Assembly: GCA_007117945.1 (NCBI GenBank)
Contig: SKTN01000146.1
Location: forward strand, 1-5,808
DNA: 5,808 bases
Reading direction: 5' to 3'
From: Nitriliruptoraceae bacterium
GTDB taxonomy: Bacteria > Actinomycetota > Nitriliruptoria > Nitriliruptorales > Nitriliruptoraceae
The translations under genes were made by a program, and so were the position numbers. The notes below the pieces were generated by a model. The model was given only the letters and a program-made list of their open reading frames with translations, ran no database searches and was not told the DNA's origin. Of this stretch, positions 1 to 5,009 are shown piece by piece; position 1 is the stretch's first letter; the number at the start of each line of letters is the position of its first letter.

Positions 1-421
1 CCACGCGGGCGTGGACACCGCCGGTGCCAACGTCGTGATCGTCGGCCGCTCGAACCTCGTGGGGCGTCCCCTGTCGGTCATGCTCACCCTCAAGGGTCGC
101 GACGCCACGGTGACCCTGGCGCACTCGCGCACCCGGGACCTGGCGGGCGTGTGCCGCGGCGCCGACGTGATTGTGGCCGCCGCGGGCATGATCGGCCTGA
201 TCACCGCCGACATGGTCCGTCCCGGTGCCGTGGTCATCGACGTCGGGACCAACCGGGGTGAGGACGGCAAACTGGTCGGTGACGTCGCCTTCGACGAGGT
301 CGCCGCGGTGGCCGGGGCGATCACGCCCGTTCCGGGTGGGGTCGGCCCGATGACGGTGACGATGCTGCTGCAGAACACCCTCGAGGCCGCCCGGGTCCGG
401 CGGGGTCTCCCGCGGCGCTGA
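1..421 (+). CDS. folD: Bifunctional methylenetetrahydrofolate dehydrogenase / methenyltetrahydrofolate cyclohydrolase, C-terminal part (5' truncated)
   Basis: FolD is a cytosolic enzyme that interconverts 5,10-methylene-THF and 10-formyl-THF with NADP, feeding purine and formyl-methionine synthesis. The reading frame enters the window at base 2 (His-Ala-Gly-Val-Asp...) and ends at TGA 419-421. About 139 residues are present, roughly the second half of a family protein of about 285 residues. The visible part is the Rossmann NADP-binding domain. It contains the VIVGRSNLVGRP nucleotide-binding motif, an AHSRT segment, an ADVIVAAAG strand and the second FolD signature PGGVGPMTVTMLLQNT near the C-terminus. 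The N-terminal domain with the catalytic Lys lies outside the window, so its integrity cannot be judged. The GTG at base 11 is an internal Val, not the start, because family homology continues upstream of it. The gene converges on the minus-strand methyltransferase 165 bp downstream. Family assignment is secure. Confidence 0.96.
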   Translation, partial: HAGVDTAGANVVIVGRSNLVGRPLSVMLTLKGRDATVTLAHSRTRDLAGVCRGADVIVAAAGMIGLITADMVRPGAVVIDVGTNRGEDGKLVGDVAFDEVAAVAGAITPVPGGVGPMTVTMLLQNTLEAARVRRGLPRR

Positions 422-474
422 CCCCCGGCAGGGGACGTGGCGTTCGGGGGGGCGTGGGGTCCACCTTGCGCTGC

Positions 475-508
475 CTCCACGAGGTCTCGTATCCGAGACG
501 TCGTGGAG
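475..508. terminator. Near-perfect hairpin between convergent genes; candidate bidirectional terminator
   Basis: Bases 475-489 pair with 494-508 (14 of 15 pairs; the only mismatch is G483/G500) around the tetraloop TATC at 490-493. The hairpin begins 53 nt after the folD stop codon and ends 78 nt from the stop codon of the minus-strand methyltransferase, so it can fold in either transcript. Neither side has a U-tract, which is common for hairpins at actinobacterial gene ends. A second, smaller perfect hairpin lies at 526-540 (CCTCG, 5-nt loop, CGAGG). The rest of the 422-586 gap shows no gene. A protein-binding dyad is the alternative reading. Confidence 0.6.
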
Positions 509-586
509 CGGACCCGGAGGGGCACCCTCGCACGCCGAGGACGGCACCGCGGAGGCGCCACGGAGGCAGCGCGGGGCACGGCGCGG

Positions 587-1228
587 TCACCGGGGTCGGG
601 CGTGACCTGCGATCGCCGGCACCGTCGGGCCGCGACGGCTGAGCCGCCAGGCCTCGACCTCACCGAGGTCGAAGCCCCCGGTCTCCAGGACGGTGCGGGT
701 GTCACGGTCGAGGTGGCAGCCGCGGGCCACCCGGCGCCACGCCGGTGTCAGCCAGCCCTGCACCCGGCGCTGGCAGCGGGTGTCGGCGCCGACGTGCTCG
801 ATCACGACCAGCACGCCGTCGGCGCGCAGCACCCGGCGTGCCTCGGCGACGGCCAGCGCCGGGTCGCGCACGCTGCACAGCACCAGGGTCACCAGGACCG
901 CGTCGGCGCTCGCGTCGGCCAGGGGCAGGGCCTCGGCGACGGCGTCCACCACCTCGATGTCCCTCCCGAGGGCCCGGTGGTGCGTCGCCTCGGCCGCCAG
1001 GCGCCGGCGCAGGCGCCGGGCCATGGCCGGATCCGGCTCCACCGCGGTGACCCTGGTCACGGCCGGTGGCAGGTGGGTCAGGTTCGCGCCGGTCCCCGCA
1101 CCGATGTCGACGACGTGGCCGCTGCAACCGGCGAGCAGCTCGGCGCGGCGTGGCGCCAGGCGGTGGTGTTCCAGGCCACGCATGACCGGGTCGTAGCCGG
1201 TGGCGAAGGTGTGGCCGTAGAGACGCAC
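587..1228 (-). CDS. Class I SAM-dependent methyltransferase, METTL7/TMT1-like (213 aa)
   Basis: This is a soluble Rossmann-fold methyltransferase that uses S-adenosylmethionine; the acceptor is unknown. SAM-binding motif I is DIGAGTGAN (residues 41-49), and the acidic residue after strand 2 is Glu64 in VEPD. A DAVAEALPLAD stretch (95-105) matches the motif II/III region, followed by TLVLCSV (114-120), RRVLRADG (131-138) and IEHV (143-146). The TLVLCSV block, the EHV, the later W...GCHLDRDT segment (164-177) and the GPTVPAIAGHA tail (200-210) recall, from memory, the animal METTL7A/B (TMT1) thiol S-methyltransferases. The N-terminal membrane anchor of those proteins is absent. The start is GTG 1228-1226, with AGGAGG (complement of 1235-1240) six bases upstream. 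The stop is the complement of 587-589. The gene is divergent from mdh and convergent with folD. Methyltransferase fold is near certain; substrate and thiol specificity are inference. Phospholipid or small-molecule methyltransferase are alternatives. Confidence 0.9.
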   Translation of the reverse strand: MRLYGHTFATGYDPVMRGLEHHRLAPRRAELLAGCSGHVVDIGAGTGANLTHLPPAVTRVTAVEPDPAMARRLRRRLAAEATHHRALGRDIEVVDAVAEALPLADASADAVLVTLVLCSVRDPALAVAEARRVLRADGVLVVIEHVGADTRCQRRVQGWLTPAWRRVARGCHLDRDTRTVLETGGFDLGEVEAWRLSRRGPTVPAIAGHARPR

Positions 1229-1277
1229 CCCGGTCCTCCTGCCCTGCCGCGCGGGGACGAGCCCGGGGCACCGTAGC

Positions 1278-1283
1278 TAGGCT
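1278..1283 (+). promoter_or_regulatory. Candidate -10 element of the mdh promoter (TAGGCT)
   Basis: TAGGCT fits the actinobacterial housekeeping -10 pattern TANNNT and sits 38 bp before the mdh ATG, predicting a 5' leader of about 30 nt. No good TTGACA-like -35 is seen about 17 bp upstream. It lies in the 93-bp divergent gap (1229-1321), which must also carry the methyltransferase promoter; no convincing minus-strand element was found there. The mdh Shine-Dalgarno is AGGAG at 1312-1316. Confidence 0.4.
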
Positions 1284-1321
1284 CCGACCGACCCACCGCT
1301 TCGCCCCCGTCAGGAGCCCCC

Positions 1322-2308
1322 ATGACCTCGCCCGTCCGTGTCAGCGTCACCGGCGCCGCCGGCCAGATCGGCTACGCGCTCGTCTTCAGGATCGCCTCGG
1401 GGCAGATGTTCGGGCCGGACACCCCGGTCGAGCTGCGCCTGCTGGAGATCACCCCCGCCCTGCCTGCGCTGGAGGGGGTGGCGATGGAGCTGAACGACTG
1501 CGCCTTCCCGTTGCTGTCGGGCATCGAGCTGACCGACTCCGCGGACACCGCCTTCGATGGCACGAACGTGGCCTGCCTGGTGGGTGCCAAGCCCCGCGGT
1601 CCCGGTATGGAGCGCGCGGACCTGCTCAAGGACAACGGCGCGATCTTCACGGGTCAGGGCCGCTCGCTCGGTGGTGCCGCTGCCGACCTGAAGGTCGCGG
1701 TGGTCGGCAACCCGGCCAACACCAACGCCCTGATCGCCGCCGCCAACGTCGAGGGCGTGGACGCGCAGCGCTTCACCGCGATGGTGCGCCTCGACGAGAA
1801 CCGCGCCAAGAGCCAGCTCGCCGCCAAGGCCGGTGTCCCCGTCGAGCAGGTCACCAACCTCGCCGTGTGGGGCAACCACTCGCCCACGATGGTGCCGGAC
1901 TTCGACAACGCCCGGATCGGCGGCCAGCCCGCCACCGAGGTCATCACCGACCGCGCCTGGCTCGAGGGAGAGTTCCTGACCACGGTGCAGCAGCGGGGCA
2001 AGGCCATCATCGACGCCCGTGGCTCCTCCTCCGCCGCCTCGGCCGCCAGCGCCCTGATCGACCACGTCCGCGACTGGGCCGGTGGCACGCCCACCGCCGA
2101 GGGCGACTGGGTGTCGATGGCGGTGCCCTCCGACGGCTCCTACGGCGTGCCCGAGGGGCTGATCTCCGGCTTCCCCGTCACCACCGACGGCGCCGGGTCC
2201 TACGAGATCGTCCAGGGCCTCGAGCTCTCCGCCTTCGCCCAGAGCAAGCTGGACGCCACGGTCGCGGAGCTCGAGGAGGAGCGCTCTGCCGTCGCCGAGA
2301 TGCTGTGA
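1322..2308 (+). CDS. mdh: NAD-dependent malate dehydrogenase (328 aa)
   Basis: This TCA-cycle enzyme oxidises malate to oxaloacetate with NAD in the cytosol. The N-terminal dinucleotide motif is GAAGQIG (11-17). Glu42 at the end of the LRLLEI strand is consistent with NAD rather than NADP preference. The mobile active-site loop PRGPGMERADLL (91-102) carries substrate arginines Arg92 and Arg98. VVGNPANTN (127-135) follows, then LDENR (157-161) with the Asp158 and Arg161 positions, and the catalytic His186 in WGNHSPTM. The length and the loop match the long MDH group (about 325-330 aa, cytosolic/chloroplast-like) used by actinobacteria, not the 312-aa E. coli type. The ATG at 1322 is preceded by AGGAG at 1312-1316 with a 5-nt gap, and the glycine-rich motif falls at the usual distance from it. 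The gene is monocistronic by context, flanked on both sides by minus-strand genes. All key residues are intact. Confidence 0.97.
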   Translation: MTSPVRVSVTGAAGQIGYALVFRIASGQMFGPDTPVELRLLEITPALPALEGVAMELNDCAFPLLSGIELTDSADTAFDGTNVACLVGAKPRGPGMERADLLKDNGAIFTGQGRSLGGAAADLKVAVVGNPANTNALIAAANVEGVDAQRFTAMVRLDENRAKSQLAAKAGVPVEQVTNLAVWGNHSPTMVPDFDNARIGGQPATEVITDRAWLEGEFLTTVQQRGKAIIDARGSSSAASAASALIDHVRDWAGGTPTAEGDWVSMAVPSDGSYGVPEGLISGFPVTTDGAGSYEIVQGLELSAFAQSKLDATVAELEEERSAVAEML

Positions 2309-2337
2309 GCGAGTGCAGGTGACGGCTCGCGGCCAGG

Positions 2338-2360
2338 TCAGGCCAGCTCGCCCGGCCTGA
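2338..2360. terminator. 7-bp hairpin at the mdh / acetyltransferase convergent junction
   Basis: TCAGGCC (2338-2344) pairs perfectly with GGCCTGA (2354-2360) around a 9-nt loop. It starts 30 nt after the mdh stop codon, so it is a plausible terminator for mdh. It includes the stop codon and last codons of the opposing acetyltransferase gene, so part of it is coding on the minus strand. A weaker imperfect stem, GCGAG (2309-2313) with CTCGC (2326-2330), lies just upstream. There is no T-tract. Confidence 0.4.
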
Positions 2361-2922
2361 GCCCCCACAGGTTCGCGTCGCCGCGCGGTGCGCTCCAGTC
2401 CCCGGTGGGGCCGAGGAGCATCGCGCGGCGCGCCATCCCCTCGTGGCTGCAGCCCAACCGCCGTGCGACGGCGTTGGAGGCGGGGTTGTCCGCCGCCGCC
2501 CACAGGGCGACGTAGCCGAGCCCGAGCACCTCGAAGGCGTGGGCCAGCAGGGTGCGGCACCCCTGGGTTGCGACCCCGCGCCGCCGGGCCTCGGGCGCCA
2601 CCCAGTACCCGATCTCCCCGCTGGCGTCCCGCCGGTCGATGGCGATCCCCACCGCCCCCAGCACGAGGTCGGTGGCCGCGTCGGTGACCACCAGGTGCAG
2701 CCCCGTGGCGTCCGCGACACCGGCGGCCGCCAGGGCCACGAAGGACCGGGCGTCCTCCTCGGTGTAGGGCGAGGGCACCCGGGTGAAGCGCTGCACCTCG
2801 GCGTCCTGGCAGATCGCGGTGATCCGGGCCACGTCCGCCTCCGAGGGCAGCCGCAGACCGAGGCCCGGGCCGGCGCGTCCGGGGACCGCGAGGGGACCTG
2901 GTGGCGGTGTGCGTCGGTTCAC
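2338..2922 (-). CDS. GNAT-family N-acetyltransferase, RimJ/RimL-like (194 aa)
   Basis: The protein is predicted to transfer an acetyl group from acetyl-CoA to an amine; the acceptor is unknown. After a Pro/Gly-rich N-terminus of about 20 residues, LRLPSEADVARI (23-34) begins the GNAT fold. An FTRVPSPYTEEDARSFV segment (46-62) follows, then GEIGYWVAP (102-110), the acetyl-CoA-binding motif A with RRRGVATQ (113-120), and ADNPASNAVARRLGCSHEG (144-162). That last pattern, Asn then 'ARRLG..EG', is typical of the RimJ/RimL and Acetyltransf_3 branch, which includes ribosomal-protein and antibiotic acetyltransferases. I chose GTG 2922-2920 because a Shine-Dalgarno GGGAG (complement of 2930-2934) lies 7 nt upstream and a -10-like element sits just beyond it. 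An in-frame GTG at 2985 would add 21 low-complexity residues upstream of that element. The gene is convergent with mdh and divergent from trpS. Fold assignment is firm; substrate is not inferable. Confidence 0.9.
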   Translation of the reverse strand: MNRRTPPPGPLAVPGRAGPGLGLRLPSEADVARITAICQDAEVQRFTRVPSPYTEEDARSFVALAAAGVADATGLHLVVTDAATDLVLGAVGIAIDRRDASGEIGYWVAPEARRRGVATQGCRTLLAHAFEVLGLGYVALWAAADNPASNAVARRLGCSHEGMARRAMLLGPTGDWSAPRGDANLWGLRPGELA

Positions 2923-2929
2923 GGCCCTG

Positions 2930-2934
2930 CTCCC
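2930..2934 (-). promoter_or_regulatory. Ribosome binding site deciding the acetyltransferase start
   Basis: On the minus strand this reads GGGAG, 7 nt before GTG 2922. It supports the shorter 194-aa product over the in-frame GTG at 2985, which has no comparable element. Confidence 0.55.
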
Positions 2935-2950
2935 GGCTGGCGGTGGGGCG

Positions 2951-2960
2951 ACGCTACCGT
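2951..2960. promoter_or_regulatory. Overlapping divergent -10-like elements (acetyltransferase and trpS)
   Basis: The decamer ACGCTACCGT contains TACCGT (2955-2960) on the plus strand and TAGCGT (complement of 2951-2956) on the minus strand. Both fit TANNNT and they overlap by two bases. The minus element lies about 30 bp from the acetyltransferase GTG, and the plus element about 97 bp before the trpS GTG. No clear -35 box is seen on either side, so this is a pattern-based guess in A+T-poor DNA where such hexamers are rare. Confidence 0.35.
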
Positions 2961-3011
2961 GGCGCCGGCGGACGCCGTGGTCCACCCCGGCACACCCGCG
3001 CCGACCCTGCC

Positions 3012-3035
3012 GCCCGGGGTGTCCCGACCCCGGGC
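3012..3035 (+). promoter_or_regulatory. Strong hairpin in the presumed trpS leader
   Basis: GCCCGGGGT (3012-3020) pairs perfectly with ACCCCGGGC (3027-3035) around a 6-nt loop, giving a 9-bp stem with eight G:C pairs. It ends 11 nt before the trpS Shine-Dalgarno (GAGG, 3047-3050) and 21 nt before the start codon. There is no U-tract after it. No T-box features and no Trp-rich leader peptide were found around it. It could tune translation or message stability, or be an operator dyad; a role is not demonstrated. Confidence 0.4.
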
Positions 3036-3046
3036 CCGACCGAAAC

Positions 3047-3050
3047 GAGG
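3047..3050 (+). promoter_or_regulatory. Ribosome binding site deciding the trpS start
   Basis: GAGG lies 6 nt before GTG 3057, fixing a 336-aa product and excluding the longer in-frame reading from 2901. Confidence 0.55.
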
Positions 3051-3056
3051 CTCCCC

Positions 3057-4067
3057 GTGACGCGCGTGTTCTCCGGTATGCAGCCCTCGGGCGATCCCCA
3101 CCTCGGCAACCTGCTGGGGGCGTGGGTCAACTGGGTGGCGATGCAGGAGGACCGCGAGTGCGTGTACTGCGTGGTGGACCTCCACGCGATCACCAGCCCG
3201 GCGGAGCACGACCCCGCGACCCTGGCGGCCCGCACCCTGGAGCTGGCTACGGGGATGCTGGCCGTCGGCGTGGACCCGCAGCGCTCCATCCTGTTCGTGC
3301 AGTCCCACCTCCACGAGCACGCCGAGTGCACCTGGCTGTTCAACTGCGTGGCCGGGTTCGGTGAGCTGCGCAAGATGCCGCAGTTCAAGGAGAAGTCCGA
3401 GGGCAAGGGTGACGCGGTCAGCGTCGGGCTGTTCGACTACCCCGTGCTCCAGGCCGCCGACATCCTGCTCTACCACGCTGACGAGGTCCCCGTGGGCGAG
3501 GACCAGCGCCACCACATCGAGCTGGCCCGCGACATCGCGCAGCGCTTCAACCACCGGTTCGCCACGCCGGAGGCGCCGGTGTTCACCCTGCCCAAGGCCG
3601 TGCACCCGCCCGCCGCCGCACGGGTGATGGACCTGCAGGACCCCACGGTGAAGATGTCGAAGTCCGCCTCGAGCGAGAAGGGCATCATCTCCGTGCTCGA
3701 CGAGCCGAAGCGCATCGAGAAGAAGATCAAGAGCGCGGTCACCGACTCCGCGGGTGACATCCGCCACGACCGTGCCGCCAAGCCGGGCGTGTCCAACCTG
3801 CTGGAGATTCTGGCCGCGGCGACCCACCGGGAGGTGGACGAGCTGGCGGCCGAGTACGACGGTGGCGGGTACGGCACCTTCAAGCTCGCGGTGGCCGAGG
3901 CGGTGATCGAGCTCCTGCGCCCGATCCAGGACCGCTACGCGGAGCTCGCCGACGATCCCGGTGAGGTGCAGCGGGTGCTGGCCGACGGTGCCGACCGGGC
4001 GCGCGAGGTCGCGGTCCCCACCCTGCAGCACGCCAAGCAGGCGATGGGGCTGCTCCCCCGCGGCTGA
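3057..4067 (+). CDS. trpS: Tryptophan--tRNA ligase (336 aa)
   Basis: TrpS is a cytosolic class I aminoacyl-tRNA synthetase that activates tryptophan with ATP and charges tRNA-Trp. The N-terminus VFSGMQPSGDPHLGN carries the HIGH-type motif as HLGN (15-18). DLHAIT (41-46) follows, then LFDYPVLQAADILLY (125-139) with Asp135 at the indole-binding position and VGEDQ (146-150). The second ATP signature KMSKS is at 199-203, and the C-terminal helical anticodon domain follows. Length matches the usual 330-340 aa. The start is GTG 3057-3059, because GAGG at 3047-3050 sits 6 nt upstream and MTRVFSG-type N-termini are standard. The open frame upstream to 2901 is Pro/Arg-rich with no family similarity. 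Gln9 and His43, positions I recall as linked to indolmycin sensitivity, are the ordinary sensitive-type residues. The gene stands alone: divergent from the acetyltransferase and separated from sdhC by a promoter. Confidence 0.97.
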   Translation: MTRVFSGMQPSGDPHLGNLLGAWVNWVAMQEDRECVYCVVDLHAITSPAEHDPATLAARTLELATGMLAVGVDPQRSILFVQSHLHEHAECTWLFNCVAGFGELRKMPQFKEKSEGKGDAVSVGLFDYPVLQAADILLYHADEVPVGEDQRHHIELARDIAQRFNHRFATPEAPVFTLPKAVHPPAAARVMDLQDPTVKMSKSASSEKGIISVLDEPKRIEKKIKSAVTDSAGDIRHDRAAKPGVSNLLEILAAATHREVDELAAEYDGGGYGTFKLAVAEAVIELLRPIQDRYAELADDPGEVQRVLADGADRAREVAVPTLQHAKQAMGLLPRG

Positions 4068-4086
4068 GGGGGTCCCACGGGCCCGC

Positions 4087-4095
4087 TGCTATCCT
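4087..4095 (+). promoter_or_regulatory. Extended -10 promoter element of the sdh operon (TGCTATCCT)
   Basis: TG (4087-4088), one spacer base and TATCCT (4090-4095) form an extended -10 element, the best promoter-like sequence in the window. It lies 20 bp after the trpS stop and 100 bp before the sdhC ATG, predicting transcription from about 4102 and a leader of about 95 nt. The -35 position falls on the trpS stop region and shows no TTGACA, which is tolerated for extended -10 promoters. Regulator sites (for example Rex-, DtxR- or CRP-like) were looked for and not recognised. Confidence 0.5.
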
Positions 4096-4195
4096 CGCGG
4101 CCAGGGTCCGAACGTACGAGTCCAGCCGGGTGGGGCCCGCGGCGACGGTGCCGGGCACCGCCACCTCGGACCACCCCGGGGAAGTGGGAGTCCAG
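4096..4195 (+). promoter_or_regulatory. Structured 5' leader of sdhC with an 8-bp direct repeat
   Basis: The non-coding stretch upstream of sdhC holds a perfect 6-bp hairpin with a 3-nt loop (CGGTGC 4146-4151 with GCACCG 4155-4160). A longer-range GGGTGG (4128-4133) can pair with CCACCC (4171-4176) to enclose it. The octamer GAGTCCAG occurs at 4118-4125 and again at 4188-4195. The second copy overlaps the Shine-Dalgarno (GGGAG 4186-4190) and abuts the ATG. No riboswitch class is recognised. Confidence 0.3.
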
Positions 4196-4909
4196 ATGGC
4201 AGCATCCGCGCCGGAGCGATCGAAGCGCAGCCCCTTCATCGTGGAGCTCTACCGCTCCGCGCTGGGCAAGAAGTACGTGATGGCGATCACCGGCATCGTG
4301 GGACTGGGCTACGTGCTCGCCCACATGATCGGCAACCTCAAGCTCTACCAGAGCGCCGCGGACTTCAACCTCTACGCCGAGACCCTGCGGGAGCTGCTCT
4401 ACCCGATCGCGCCCGAGGGGCTGGTGCTCAACCTGCTGCGGGGTGTGCTGATCCTCGCGCTCGTCGGCCACGTCGTCGCCGCCTGGCAGCTGACCCTGAT
4501 GAACCGGCGTGCCCGGCCCGAGAGCTACCGCTCCAAGCGTGACTACGTCGCCGCCGACTTCGCGGCCCGCACGATGCGCTGGACCGGCGTGATCGTGCTG
4601 CTGTTCATCTTCTACCACCTCGCCGACCTGACCTGGGCGGTCACGCCCCTGCACGAGGCTGACTTCACGGTCTACGATCGGGTCATCGCCAGCTTCTCGA
4701 ACCCGGCCAGCGCCGGCTTCTACATCCTGGCCAACCTCGCCCTCGGGTTCCACCTCTACCACGGGGTGTGGAGCCTGTTCCAGTCGATGGGGTGGAACAA
4801 CCGACGGTTCAACCACTGGCGTCGCACCCTGGCGATCGCCTTCACGGTGGTGGTCGTCGGCGGCAACCTCTCCTTCGTGATCTCCGTGCTGACGGGCGTC
4901 ATCAGCTGA
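4196..4909 (+). CDS. sdhC: Succinate dehydrogenase cytochrome b membrane-anchor subunit (237 aa)
   Basis: SdhC anchors the succinate:menaquinone oxidoreductase in the cell membrane and carries electrons through two b-type haems to the quinone. Five membrane segments can be seen at about 27-47, 78-98, 128-148, 170-192 and 210-234, separated by Arg/Lys-rich loops (for example NRRARPESYRSKR, 103-115). Histidines in the helices are His43, His92, His141 and His186/His189 (FHLYHG). They match the four haem ligands known from the B. subtilis and Wolinella single-anchor (type B, diheme) family. The length also fits that group (200-256 aa), so no sdhD is expected. The ATG at 4196 has GGGAG at 4186-4190 with a 5-nt gap. 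An in-frame GTG at 4130 would add 22 residues and has only a weak GAG upstream, so it is less likely. sdhA follows on the same strand, the usual sdhCAB order. Confidence 0.94.
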   Translation: MAASAPERSKRSPFIVELYRSALGKKYVMAITGIVGLGYVLAHMIGNLKLYQSAADFNLYAETLRELLYPIAPEGLVLNLLRGVLILALVGHVVAAWQLTLMNRRARPESYRSKRDYVAADFAARTMRWTGVIVLLFIFYHLADLTWAVTPLHEADFTVYDRVIASFSNPASAGFYILANLALGFHLYHGVWSLFQSMGWNNRRFNHWRRTLAIAFTVVVVGGNLSFVISVLTGVIS

Positions 4910-5009
4910 CGCGCGTCGCTCGCCGCACCCACCACCGCGCGCGGGTCGGGGCCTTCGTCCACCGCGCCGCACGGTCCGAACCACCCGCACACCAGCCACG
5001 GAGCAGACG
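4910..5009 (+). other. Long sdhC-sdhA spacer with two GC palindromes
   Basis: The 100-bp gap has no gene. It carries GACGCGCGTC (4908-4917), which overlaps the sdhC stop codon, and CCGCGCGCGG (4935-4944), both perfect 10-bp palindromes. No TANNNT-like internal promoter is seen. It ends with GGAG (5000-5003), the sdhA Shine-Dalgarno, 6 nt before the ATG. Its length is more than expected for translationally coupled operon genes. Confidence 0.4.

Noticed and set aside
437..1276. 279-codon plus-strand open frame (and a 167-codon one at 693-1196) opposite the methyltransferase
   Set aside because: The translation is Gly/His/Val/Arg-rich with no recognisable domain. It is the complement of a well-supported methyltransferase, and high-GC DNA produces such antisense frames.
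1310..2560. 416-codon minus-strand open frame opposite mdh
   Set aside because: It mirrors the mdh codons, has no recognisable domain and runs across the convergent gap into the acetyltransferase gene.
2901..3056. 52-codon N-terminal extension of trpS from an upstream in-frame GTG
   Set aside because: It is Pro/Arg-rich, unlike any TrpS N-terminus, overlaps the acetyltransferase start, and the GTG at 3057 has a well-placed Shine-Dalgarno.
2961..3056. Trp leader peptide or T-box controlling trpS
   Set aside because: No short frame with clustered TGG codons and a start was found, and no T-box consensus or specifier loop is recognisable.
2919..4031. 370-codon minus-strand open frame opposite trpS
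   Set aside because: It is a shadow of trpS codon bias, Gly/Val/His-rich without domains, and overlaps the start of the acetyltransferase gene.
4046..4072. Possible terminator at the end of trpS: GGGG (4046-4049), CCCCC (4055-4059) and GGGGG (4068-4072) can form alternative stems
   Set aside because: The stems are only 4-5 bp, mostly inside the coding region, with no U-tract; G and C runs like this are expected by chance here.
4073..4195. Rex, DtxR/IdeR or CRP-type operator upstream of sdhC
   Set aside because: These families are known to control sdh genes in actinobacteria, but no matching palindrome was seen; CGTACG at 4113-4118 is too short to count.
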